Counted from the stretch's first letter, positions 1 to 5,805 are shown. The stretch is 5,805 nt of DNA from Thermoleophilia bacterium (GCA_025935275.1 JAICVP010000135.1:1-5805), one strand, 5' to 3'. The notes: a model not told the origin generated them from the sequence alone. Numbers and translations are program-made.

Positions 1-40
1 ATCCGATACTGCCGTCGCGGAGAGTCGCGAGGACCTCGTT

Positions 41-44
41 AGGA
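41..44 (+). promoter_or_regulatory. Ribosome binding site of the small plus-strand gene
   Basis: AGGA lies 9 nt before GTG 54 and 3 nt before GTG 48, which favours the inner start. It is a short match, so support is modest. Confidence 0.35.
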
Positions 45-53
45 TCAGTGAGA

Positions 54-275
54 GTGGACGCGAAGAATCTTGACGACCGGCAGCTGGACGCGATCCTCGA
101 GCGGCTCGACGGGCTCACCGCCGAGCTGCACGCGCTGAACAAGCGCCTCGACCATGGCGAGGGTCTCCTCCGGATCGCACACGAGCTCTCGACGCTGAAC
201 GACTCCCTGCAGGCGCTCGCGTATGCGGCGCTCGGCCACCAGGGCCCGCAGGTCCGCCGCCGCCGAACCGGCTAG
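54..275 (+). CDS. Small leucine-heptad (coiled-coil/helical hairpin) hypothetical protein
   Basis: I do not recognise a family. The product is about 73 residues and leucine-rich. Counting from the alternative GTG at 48 (75 aa), hydrophobic residues fall at 13, 16, 20, 23, 27, 30 and 34, a perfect a/d heptad run. A DHGEG hinge (35-39) follows, then a second heptad run at 40, 43, 47, 50, 54 and 57. This suggests two amphipathic helices folding as a hairpin or oligomerising, followed by a basic Arg-rich tail. There is no signal peptide or membrane segment, so it is probably cytosolic. Codons end strongly in G/C from the GTG onward, whereas the open frame upstream uses ATA, TTA and AGA, so coding seems to begin here. 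GTG 54 is preferred over GTG 48 because an AGGA lies 9 nt upstream of 54 but only 3 nt from 48. It converges on the pyrophosphatase gene with a 10-nt gap. Being real but of unknown function is likely, not certain. Confidence 0.6.
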   Translation: MDAKNLDDRQLDAILERLDGLTAELHALNKRLDHGEGLLRIAHELSTLNDSLQALAYAALGHQGPQVRRRRTG

Positions 276-285
276 CTACTGCGGC

Positions 286-2328
286 TCAGCCGTGGATGGC
301 GGCGATGAGCGGGATGATCAGGATCGCGACGATGTTGGTGATCTTGATCATCGGGTTGATCGCGGGGCCGGCGGTGTCCTTGTAGGGATCGCCGACGGTG
401 TCGCCCGTGACCGCCGCAGCGTGGGCCTCTGAGCCCTTCCCGCCGTAGGCGCCATCCTCGATGAGCTTCTTGGCGTTGTCCCACGCACCGCCGCCGGAGG
501 TCATCGCGATGGCGAGGAAGATCCCGGTGACGATCGTCCCGATGAGCAGGCCGCCGACGAGCTCGGGCTTGATGATCCCGGCCACGATCGGGAAGAAGAC
601 CGGAATCGCGGCGGGCAGCATCATCTTCTTGATCGCCTCGCCCGTGACGATGTTGACCGTGCGCCCGTACTCGGGCCGGCCGGTGCCTTCCATGATCCCG
701 GGAATCTCGCGGAACTGACGCCGCACCTCCTCCACGACCTGCGCGCCGACGCGGCCGACGGCCTGCATGGCGAGAGAGGCGAAGAGGAACGGCATGAGAC
801 CTCCGATGAAGAGGCCCGCGATCACCCAGGAGTCCGAAAGGTCGAAGGTGGGGTTGATGCCCTGGTTGGAGAGCTCCGAGGTGAAGCCGTCGAAGAGGAC
901 GAGGGCGGCGAGCCCGGCCGAGCCGATCGCGTAGCCCTTCGTGACCGCCTTCGTCGTATTGCCGACCGCGTCGAGGGGGTCGGTGACGCCGCGCACCTCT
1001 TCCGGAAGGTCGGCCATCTCGGCGATCCCGCCGGCGTTGTCGGTGACGGGGCCGTACGCGTCGAGTGCGACGATCATGCCTGTCATGGAAAGCTGGGCCA
1101 TGACAGCGACGCCGATCCCGTAGAGGCCCGCTAGGCCGGCGGCGCCCACGATCCCGGCCGCAATGACCAGGATGGGAAGCGCGGTCGCCTGCATTCCGAT
1201 AGCCAGGCCTTCGATGATGTTCGTGGCATGCCCGGTCGTCGAGGCGCGCGAGATTCCCTTCACGGGGAGCCAGCGCGTGCCTGTGTAGAACTCCGTGATC
1301 GCCACGAGCAGGAAGGTGACTGCGAGGCCGATCAGCGCGCAGCCGTACAGCTCCCAGAAGTCGTACTTGCCGCCGTCGAAGGCGAGCGTGACGGGGATGA
1401 AGCCGATCGCGGAGAGAATCGTCGACACCGCCACGGCCTTGTAGAGCGCGTTCATGATCGAGCCCGTGCGCCCGATGCGCGCGAAGAACGTGCCGATCAC
1501 GGACGCGATCACTCCGACCCCGCCGAGCGCGAGCGGGTAGACGACCACTCCCGAGGACGGGAAGTTGATCGCGCCGAGGAACATGACCGCGACTGCCGTC
1601 ACGGCATAGGTCTCGAACAGGTCGGCCGCCATGCCGGCGCAGTCGCCGACGTTGTCGCCCACGTTGTCCGCAATCACGGCCGGGTTGCGCGGATCGTCCT
1701 CGGGGATTCCGGCCTCGACCTTGCCGACGAGGTCGGCGCCGACATCCGCGGCCTTCGTGTAGATGCCGCCGCCGAGGCGCGCGAACACGGAGATGAGCGA
1801 GCCGCCGAAGGCGAGGCCGATGAGGTTCTTCGTCGCCTCGTCCGGCCCCTGGTCGAACCAGCCCGTGAGGATCCCGTAGTAGGCCGCGACGCCGAGCAGG
1901 CCGAGCCCGACGACGAGCAGCCCCGTCACCGACCCCGCGCCGAACGCGACGGCCAGAGCCGGCTTGACCCCGCCGCGCGCGGCCTCCGCGGTGCGCACGT
2001 TCGCGCGCACGGCGACGTTCATGCCGATGAAGCCCGCAGCGGCCGAGAGCACGGCGCCGATGAGGAAGCCGAAGGCGGTGTACCAGCCGAGATCGTTCCA
2101 GAGCCCGATGCCGATGAAGATCGCCACGGCGACCCCCGCGATCGTCAGGTACTGGCGTCGCAGGTACGCCGACGCGCCCTCCTGCACCGCGCGGGCGATC
2201 TCCTGCATCCGCTCCGTCCCGGCCGGGAGCTTGAGGATCCGGACGGTCAGTGCCGCGCCCCAGCCGATGCCGACACCGGCACAGAGCAGGGCGAACAGGA
2301 CGCTGTGGTTCTGGAAGAAGTCAGTCAC
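286..2328 (-). CDS. hppA: Membrane proton-translocating pyrophosphatase, K+-independent type
   Basis: An integral membrane H+-PPase that hydrolyses PPi to two Pi and pumps H+ across the cytoplasmic membrane. At 680 aa from GTG 2328 it has the usual family length, with many hydrophobic segments consistent with the 16-helix fold. Residues from that GTG: EGASAYLRRQY 50-60; the PPi-binding signature DVGADLVGKVE 195-205; the acidic Mg-binding stretch DNVGDNVGDCAGMAADLFE 221-239; TDNAGGIAEM 429-438; GNTTKAVTKG 456-465; TSGGGAWDNAKK 610-621; TGDTVGDPYKDTAGP 641-655. Lys460 in GNTTKA, with Thr463, is the known mark of the K+-independent subfamily; K+-dependent enzymes carry Ala in place of this Lys. 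The reading frame also opens at TTG 2361 (11 more residues), but that codon sits in the stem of a hairpin and neither start has a clear Shine-Dalgarno. It follows mtnP on the same strand and may be the last operon gene. Function is very secure; the exact start is not. Confidence 0.97.
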   Translation of the reverse strand: MTDFFQNHSVLFALLCAGVGIGWGAALTVRILKLPAGTERMQEIARAVQEGASAYLRRQYLTIAGVAVAIFIGIGLWNDLGWYTAFGFLIGAVLSAAAGFIGMNVAVRANVRTAEAARGGVKPALAVAFGAGSVTGLLVVGLGLLGVAAYYGILTGWFDQGPDEATKNLIGLAFGGSLISVFARLGGGIYTKAADVGADLVGKVEAGIPEDDPRNPAVIADNVGDNVGDCAGMAADLFETYAVTAVAVMFLGAINFPSSGVVVYPLALGGVGVIASVIGTFFARIGRTGSIMNALYKAVAVSTILSAIGFIPVTLAFDGGKYDFWELYGCALIGLAVTFLLVAITEFYTGTRWLPVKGISRASTTGHATNIIEGLAIGMQATALPILVIAAGIVGAAGLAGLYGIGVAVMAQLSMTGMIVALDAYGPVTDNAGGIAEMADLPEEVRGVTDPLDAVGNTTKAVTKGYAIGSAGLAALVLFDGFTSELSNQGINPTFDLSDSWVIAGLFIGGLMPFLFASLAMQAVGRVGAQVVEEVRRQFREIPGIMEGTGRPEYGRTVNIVTGEAIKKMMLPAAIPVFFPIVAGIIKPELVGGLLIGTIVTGIFLAIAMTSGGGAWDNAKKLIEDGAYGGKGSEAHAAAVTGDTVGDPYKDTAGPAINPMIKITNIVAILIIPLIAAIHG

Positions 2329-2332
2329 GAAG

Positions 2333-2386
2333 TCAGGGCCTGGACCGCGCAGATCCGGCAACTGATGCCGGATCCGGCCGCGCCAT
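2333..2386 (-). other. Possible 17-codon leader ORF upstream of hppA
   Basis: An ATG 13 nt after the mtnP stop opens a 17-codon frame (MARPDPASVAGSARSRP) that reads through the hairpin. It ends with TGA 4 nt before the GTG 2328 start of hppA. It has no evident ribosome binding site of its own, so translation would depend on re-initiation by ribosomes finishing mtnP. The position is suggestive, but a frame this short can easily arise by chance. Confidence 0.2.
2352..2374 (-). promoter_or_regulatory. Perfect 9-bp stem-loop in the mtnP-hppA gap
   Basis: GATCCGGCA and its exact complement TGCCGGATC flank a 5-nt loop. In minus-strand RNA this forms a GC-rich hairpin 23 nt before GTG 2328 of hppA. 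It covers the alternative TTG start (2361-2359). An overlapping 12-bp palindrome, GCCGGATCCGGC at 2367-2378, gives an alternative fold or a possible protein-binding dyad. No U-tract follows, so it is not a classic intrinsic terminator. It might be an mRNA processing or stability element, an attenuator or an operator. The structure is seen directly; its role is unknown. Confidence 0.5.
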
Positions 2387-2399
2387 TTCTATCACAGGT

Positions 2400-3191
2400 T
2401 CACATCCGCGCGCCGCGCAGCGCCGTGGAGCAGAGATGCTCGTCGGGCTGCGGCGGAATCTTCGGGATGGCCGCGAAGAGCAGCTCGCGCAAGCGCTCGT
2501 TGTTGCGGTTGAACACCGTCACGACTTGCTCGTGGGAAACGGGCTCCGCCCCTTCGACGCCGACGTCGTGGTCGGTGACCATGGAGATGTTGGCGTAGCA
2601 GAGCTCGAGCTCGCGGGCGAGATAGCTCTCGGGATATGCGGTCATGTTGATGGTGTCCCAGCCCATGTCCTGGAACCACTTCGACTCGGCGCGGCTCGAG
2701 AAGCGCGGTCCCTGGATGACCACCACCGTGCCGCCGTCGCGCGCCTTGATGCGGAGCTCGCGCGCGGTGTCCACCAGCAGGCTGCGCAGGTCCGGGCAGA
2801 ACGGATCGGCAGCCGAGACGTGCGTCGTCTCGGGGCCGTCGTAGAACGTGTCCCTGCGCCCGCTCGTCCGGTCGACGAACTGGTCGCAGACGACGAACTC
2901 GCCGAGCTCCAGCTCGGCCTTCAGCGCCCCGGAGGCGTTCGGCCCGATGATGCGCCGCACGCCGAGCTCCTTCATCCCCCACACGTTCGCCCGGTAGGGG
3001 ATCGCGTGCGGGGGCAGCTCGTGGTTCACGCCGTGGCGCGGGAGGAAGGCGACGGTCTTGCCCCCGATCTCCCCGATGGTGAAGGGCGCCGACGGCTTCC
3101 CGTACGGCGTCTCCACCTCGACCTGCTCGACGTCTTCGAGGAACGAGTAGAAGCCCGAGCCTCCGAAGACCCCGATCTCAGCCCTCGCCAT
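2400..3191 (-). CDS. mtnP: S-methyl-5'-thioadenosine phosphorylase
   Basis: A trimeric-type purine nucleoside phosphorylase superfamily enzyme that phosphorolyses 5'-methylthioadenosine to adenine and 5-methylthioribose-1-phosphate in the cytosol, the first step of methionine salvage. The 263-aa product from ATG 3191 has normal family length. Visible motifs: GGSGFY 10-15 (phosphate site), TPYGKPSAP 28-36, PRHG 51-54 and PPHAIPYRAN 60-69, GPRFSSRAES 161-170, NMTAYPE 182-188 (Met contacting the ribose), and TDHD 206-209. Asp207 and Asp209 match the pair that reads the 6-amino purine in human MTAP, arguing for adenine over hypoxanthine/guanine substrates. Gln160 stands where human MTAP has Glu before GPRFSS. 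A longer frame opens at TTG 3224 (274 aa), but the extra residues are unconserved in character and ATG 3191 has an AAGG 5 nt upstream. The start overlaps the preceding gene by 14 nt, implying coupled translation. A methylthioinosine phosphorylase is the main, less likely, alternative. Confidence 0.93.
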   Translation of the reverse strand: MARAEIGVFGGSGFYSFLEDVEQVEVETPYGKPSAPFTIGEIGGKTVAFLPRHGVNHELPPHAIPYRANVWGMKELGVRRIIGPNASGALKAELELGEFVVCDQFVDRTSGRRDTFYDGPETTHVSAADPFCPDLRSLLVDTARELRIKARDGGTVVVIQGPRFSSRAESKWFQDMGWDTINMTAYPESYLARELELCYANISMVTDHDVGVEGAEPVSHEQVVTVFNRNNERLRELLFAAIPKIPPQPDEHLCSTALRGARM

Positions 3192-3498
3192 CCGCCCCTT
3201 CGCCGGCGGCCTGCGCGTAGGCAAGTTGCAAGCTGGCGACCGACTGGTTGAAGTCGCGAATCAGATCGTCGGGGACGACGCTCTCGAGGACGGGCGTTAG
3301 GGAGGTCATCGTGTCGATGGCGAGCTTCGCCTGCTGGAGGTCGCGGTCGTCCTTGGTGTCCTCGGTCAGCCCGAGACGGCGATACCCGATCGAGGAGATC
3401 GTGATCAGCGTCTGGATGAGGACGTCCTCGACCCGCAGGCGCCGCAGCTCCTCGGCCAGCTGCTGCGCGAGCTCCTCTTCGTTCACGTGCTCAGACAT
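3178..3498 (-). CDS. Small DUF1844-like protein
   Basis: A 106-aa, largely helical, acidic cytosolic protein. An N-terminal charged helix (EEELAQQLAEELRRL, 7-21) leads into DVLIQTLITISSIGYRRLGL (25-44), a short loop TEDTKDDR (45-52), then DLQQAKLAIDTM (53-64) and a C-terminal helix around 77-97. The layout of a hydrophobic helix ending in a LGL-type turn, then D-L-xx-A-xx-A-I-D, resembles the DUF1844 family, whose function is unknown. I make that match by pattern recall, so the family name is moderate confidence; that the gene is real is much surer. ATG 3498 overlaps the upstream stop (ATGTCTGA, 8 nt), and the stop lies inside mtnP, so it is embedded in a coupled operon. The tail (AAGEGADGEG) is low complexity and also carries the mtnP ribosome binding site. 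There is no signal peptide, and the hydrophobic helix 26-38 is probably a packing helix rather than a membrane span. Confidence 0.8.
   Translation of the reverse strand: MSEHVNEEELAQQLAEELRRLRVEDVLIQTLITISSIGYRRLGLTEDTKDDRDLQQAKLAIDTMTSLTPVLESVVPDDLIRDFNQSVASLQLAYAQAAGEGADGEG
3195..3201 (-). promoter_or_regulatory. Ribosome binding site of mtnP
   Basis: GAAGGGG on the minus strand places AAGG 5 nt before ATG 3191, inside the last codons of the upstream gene. It supports ATG 3191 over TTG 3224, which has no comparable site. Confidence 0.45.
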
Positions 3499-4642
3499 GG
3501 ACGGCTTCCAACACCTCCTCGGCGTAGATCTCCTCCATGCTCTGCCCGGCCTCGTGCTTCGCTATCTGCCGCTCGGCCGGGGTCTCGGCAGGCAGGGTCA
3601 GAAATGACGCGACTCCGAGCTCCTCGGCCACCGGCATCGTCCACTCGAGGAGCTGCTCGATCCGTGCCCGCGCAGGTAGGACTTCGCCCTTCGCGAGGTC
3701 GATCAGCTCGCCGGAGAGGCCGTAGCGGATCGCCCGCCACAGGTTCTCCTCGATCAGACGGTGCGGGTGGTCGGGCAGCTCCTCCCCCTCGTCGATCGCA
3801 CGGGCGATCCGGGCGGTCAGGGCGTACATGAGCGCGGCGAGCGCCTGCGACTCCCCGAGCTCGGGCTGCCCGTCGCAGATCCGCAGCTCGACGGTCGGAA
3901 AGGCCAGGTGCGGTCGCACGCTCCACCAGAGCTGCGTGTGCTCGGTGATCGACCTCGTGTCGTAGAGAAAGCGGACGTAGTCCTCGTACTCGGCCCAGTC
4001 GCGAAAGGCGTCGGGGACGCCGCAGCGCGGGAACATGCGGGTGAAGACCTCGGTGCGGGCGGAGTGCAGATAGGTGAAGGTGCCTTCCACGAAGGGCGAG
4101 CTCCCCGAGTAGGCCAAAAGCTCCGGGAGGAAGCCGCGGAGCGCGTTCGTGACGAGGATCGCCCGGTCGGCCCCCTTGATGCCGACGTGCACATGGAGGC
4201 CGAAGGTGTTGTTGCGCCAGACGACGTAGCGGAGAATCTCGTCGTTTCGCCGGTAGTGCGGCGTGTCGATGATCCGCTGCTCCTGCCAGGGGCTCCACGG
4301 ATGCGTGCCCGTCGCGCAGAGGGCGAGGTCCAGGCGCCCCGCGAGCTCGAGTAGCTGCCGTCGGCGCTCGGCCATGACAGTCGCGGCCTCGGGAAAGCTC
4401 TCGCACCGTCCCGTGCGTACCTCGACCTCCGAGGCGATCAGCTCGCCGACGAGATGCTCTTCGACCTCGGTGCCCTGCGCGGCGGCCTGGAAGTCCTCGA
4501 AGCGATTGATGAGCCCGAGGTTCTCGGGATCGAGGATCGCGAACTCCTCCTCGACCGCGACCGTGAAATCCTGGCCCGACTCGAAGCCCTCGCGCGCCTC
4601 GCGGATCTGTTCCTCGGGACTGAGCTTCTGGGCCTCACCCAC
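3491..4642 (-). CDS. Carboxylate-amine ligase, GCS2/YbdK (glutamate-cysteine ligase-like) family
   Basis: A cytosolic ATP-dependent ligase of the GCS2 superfamily, which joins a carboxylate (typically the gamma-carboxyl of glutamate) to an amine. Length 383 aa is usual for YbdK-type proteins. Motifs: FTVAVEEEFAILDPE 26-40, with the acidic EEE used for Mg-ATP; SEVEVRTGRC 71-80; ATGTHPWSPW 110-119; FGLHVHVGIKGADRAI 147-162, with the paired histidines typical of the family; LLAYSGSSPFVEG 175-187; WWSVRPHLAFPTVELRICD 239-257. The true substrate cannot be read: E. coli YbdK has only weak glutamate-cysteine ligase activity, and EgtA of ergothioneine synthesis is a relative. The GTG 4642 start overlaps the stop of the glycosyltransferase by 8 nt (GTGGGTGA) and has no good Shine-Dalgarno, so it probably relies on coupling. 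About 25 residues precede the first conserved block. The context, a glycosyltransferase upstream, suggests the ligase helps build a conjugated small molecule; that is inference. Confidence 0.9.
   Translation of the reverse strand: MGEAQKLSPEEQIREAREGFESGQDFTVAVEEEFAILDPENLGLINRFEDFQAAAQGTEVEEHLVGELIASEVEVRTGRCESFPEAATVMAERRRQLLELAGRLDLALCATGTHPWSPWQEQRIIDTPHYRRNDEILRYVVWRNNTFGLHVHVGIKGADRAILVTNALRGFLPELLAYSGSSPFVEGTFTYLHSARTEVFTRMFPRCGVPDAFRDWAEYEDYVRFLYDTRSITEHTQLWWSVRPHLAFPTVELRICDGQPELGESQALAALMYALTARIARAIDEGEELPDHPHRLIEENLWRAIRYGLSGELIDLAKGEVLPARARIEQLLEWTMPVAEELGVASFLTLPAETPAERQIAKHEAGQSMEEIYAEEVLEAVHV
3505..3509 (-). promoter_or_regulatory. Ribosome binding site of the DUF1844-like gene
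   Basis: GGAAG lies 6 nt before ATG 3498, within the end of the upstream coding region. A stronger GGAGG at 3514-3518 is 15 nt away, too far to be the main site. Together with the overlapping stop it supports ATG 3498. Confidence 0.45.
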
Positions 4643-5805
4643 GCGGCGAAAGTATCAGAGCCCCAATCGTCTCCCAGCTCCAGCGCTCGACCGCGGCGGC
4701 GCGCGCTGCAGCGGACAACCGAGCCCACTCGGCATGCGGCAGCGAGAGGATGGCGTCGAGCTTCGCGGCGAGGTCGCCGACGTCGCCCGGCGCGAACGAC
4801 GCGAGCGTCCGGAGCTCATCGGGATACGCCGCCTCGAGCCCCTCGGCCACCTCGGCGAGCCCGGAATGCCGCGCGACGAGGGGCGGCGAACCGCATGCCG
4901 CGGCCTCGGCGGCGACCATCCCGAAGGCCTCCGGGAAGACCGAGGGCGTGACGCTGACGTCCGCGAGAGGCCAGAGATGGCGAAGGTGGCGGTGCTCCAG
5001 AGCTCCGGTGAAGAGCACGCGCTCGCCGGCTGCGCGCTCCAACTCCTCCCGCGCCGGCCCGAAACCGACCACGACGGCGCGCGCATCCACGTGCTCGAGG
5101 GCCTCGAGCAGAAGGTGCACGCCTTTCTCCTCGCTGAGCTTGCCGACGTACACCACGGTGGGCCCGTCGCCGGAGAGGAAATCGGCGAGCCGGTCGGCGT
5201 TGCCGGCATCCGGGACGCGCTCGGAGCTCGGCGCCGGGTCGCGCCGGGCCTCCTCCAGGAGCCCGGCGAGCGCCTCGTCCCGAGGCTCTGGCCTGAGCTC
5301 CTCGATGTCCACGCCCGGCGGGACGACACGCACCTGCTCCGTCCAGCCCACCACCTCCTCGAGGACCGCCCGGATGTGCTCGGAGCCGGCGAGCACCTGG
5401 TTCGCCCCGGCGAGACCGTCGCGCGCCCAGGCGCAGAGCTCTTCGTTCCCGCGCATGGAAAACTCGAGCTCCGACCCGTGCGCCTTCACCGTGAACGGCA
5501 TCCCGGTGGCGACGCCCACGGGCGCGCCGAGCAGCACGTGGTTCACCAGCAGGAAGTCGGCCGGGAGATGCTCGCGCAGAGCGGCTGCGTTCTGCTCGAC
5601 GAAGTGCTCGCGCTCGCTCCGGCTCAGATCCTGCAGATAGCGGGCCTCCAGATCCTCGTAGCGGTCGAGCACGAAGACCGGCAGCGGCCCGTCGAGCTCC
5701 GGTCGTACGACCTTTGCGCCGCCCAAATCGTACTCCTCGGGATGGGGCTCCTGGCAGAAGACCACGACCTCATGCCCGAGGCGGCTCCAGGAGCGCGCCA
5801 GGGCC
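4635..5805 (-). CDS. Glycosyltransferase family 4 (GT-B fold), N-terminus outside the window
   Basis: Transfers a sugar from a nucleotide-sugar donor; probably cytosolic or membrane-peripheral. The 389 visible residues run off the right edge, and reading back to the edge gives ALARSWSRLGHEVVVFCQ, the typical first Rossmann beta-alpha-beta unit. GTG 5765 is therefore an internal Val, not the start, and only a few dozen residues are missing. Counting from that Val: KAHGSELEF 94-102 (acceptor domain), LAGSEHIRAVL 125-135, VVPPGVDIEELRP 147-159 at the domain junction, YVGKLSEEKGVHLLLEAL 206-223 with Lys209 and Lys214 (donor phosphate binding), VVGFGPAREEL 232-242, and the E-x7-E motif EAFGMVAAE 279-287 (nt 4931-4905). 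A hydrophilic linker with Pro, Asp and Glu lies at 160-202. The C-terminal tail is short, ending just after WSWETIGAL. MshA-like or cell-surface polysaccharide roles are both possible; the acceptor cannot be read from the sequence. Its stop overlaps the following ligase gene, so the two are probably made together. Confidence 0.9.
   Translation of the reverse strand, partial: ALARSWSRLGHEVVVFCQEPHPEEYDLGGAKVVRPELDGPLPVFVLDRYEDLEARYLQDLSRSEREHFVEQNAAALREHLPADFLLVNHVLLGAPVGVATGMPFTVKAHGSELEFSMRGNEELCAWARDGLAGANQVLAGSEHIRAVLEEVVGWTEQVRVVPPGVDIEELRPEPRDEALAGLLEEARRDPAPSSERVPDAGNADRLADFLSGDGPTVVYVGKLSEEKGVHLLLEALEHVDARAVVVGFGPAREELERAAGERVLFTGALEHRHLRHLWPLADVSVTPSVFPEAFGMVAAEAAACGSPPLVARHSGLAEVAEGLEAAYPDELRTLASFAPGDVGDLAAKLDAILSLPHAEWARLSAAARAAAVERWSWETIGALILSPRG

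Noticed and set aside
5..10. GATACT as a -10 box for the small plus-strand gene
   Set aside because: It matches the consensus at only four of six positions, and any -35 element would be outside the window.
45..239. A 64-codon minus-strand frame opposite the small plus-strand gene
   Set aside because: The plus frame has regular leucine heptads, G/C-ending codons and a weak ribosome binding site; the minus frame looks like its antisense shadow.
262..292. A shared bidirectional terminator between the small gene and hppA
   Set aside because: Only two 4-bp GC hairpins (262-272 and 282-292) or one 5-bp stem with a long loop can form, with no T-tract on either strand.
1228..2598. A 456-codon open frame on the plus strand antisense to hppA
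   Set aside because: It lies almost wholly opposite a highly conserved hppA frame, and its product is charged and Arg/Asp/Glu/Ala-rich with no motif. Long antisense frames are expected in high-GC DNA.
2250..3251. A 333-codon open frame on the plus strand antisense to mtnP and the start of hppA
   Set aside because: It is opposite clear conserved genes, overlaps the other antisense frame, and gives low-complexity Arg/Ala/Val-rich protein.
3483..4406. A 307-codon minus-strand frame inside the GCS2-like gene
   Set aside because: It is a shifted frame of the ligase gene with extreme Arg/Ala/Pro content; the ligase frame carries all the family motifs.
4750..5640. A 296-codon plus-strand frame opposite the glycosyltransferase
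   Set aside because: Its product is Ser/Arg/Ala-rich low complexity, while the opposite strand has the full GT-B motif series.
5763..5765. GTG as start codon of the glycosyltransferase
   Set aside because: The frame stays open to the window edge, and the upstream residues (ALARSWSRLGHEVV) are typical GT-B N-terminal sequence, so this GTG is an internal Val.

Overview
The window is a high-GC (roughly two thirds G+C by eye), densely coding stretch of bacterial chromosome. Five genes lie head to tail on the minus strand, and one small gene on the plus strand converges on them. GTG starts, strongly G/C-ending codons and the character of the H+-pyrophosphatase and MTA phosphorylase fit a high-GC actinobacterium, perhaps of the Thermoleophilia (Gaiella/Solirubrobacter) type. 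That lineage is inferred from protein character; no marker gene is present.

Layout in transcription order on the minus strand. (1) 5805-4635: a GT-B family 4 glycosyltransferase whose first residues lie beyond the right edge. (2) 4642-3491: a carboxylate-amine ligase of the GCS2/YbdK (glutamate-cysteine ligase-like) family. (3) 3498-3178: a 106-residue protein that looks like DUF1844. (4) 3191-2400: S-methyl-5'-thioadenosine phosphorylase (mtnP). (5) 2328 (or 2361) to 286: a membrane proton-pumping pyrophosphatase of the K+-independent class (hppA). Genes 1-4 overlap one another by 8, 8 and 14 nt, so they almost certainly form one translationally coupled transcription unit. hppA follows after a short gap holding a perfect 9-bp hairpin and a possible 17-codon leader ORF, and could be either the end of the operon or separately controlled. 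On the plus strand, 54-275 encodes a small leucine-heptad protein with a predicted helix-hinge-helix layout; it ends 10 nt from the hppA stop.

How the genes may work together is inference. MtnP salvages the sulfur nucleoside by-product of polyamine synthesis, releasing adenine. The pyrophosphatase recovers energy from PPi made by biosynthesis. The glycosyltransferase plus GCS2-like ligase pair could make a glycosylated or gamma-glutamyl small molecule, but neither substrate can be read from the sequence. There is no tRNA, rRNA, CRISPR array, insertion sequence or phage gene, and no gene-free stretch longer than about 75 nt.

The most interesting points are the tightly coupled glycosyltransferase/GCS2-like/DUF1844/mtnP block and the hairpin-plus-leader-ORF arrangement in front of hppA. 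Nothing here clearly amounts to an undescribed defence or mobile system.
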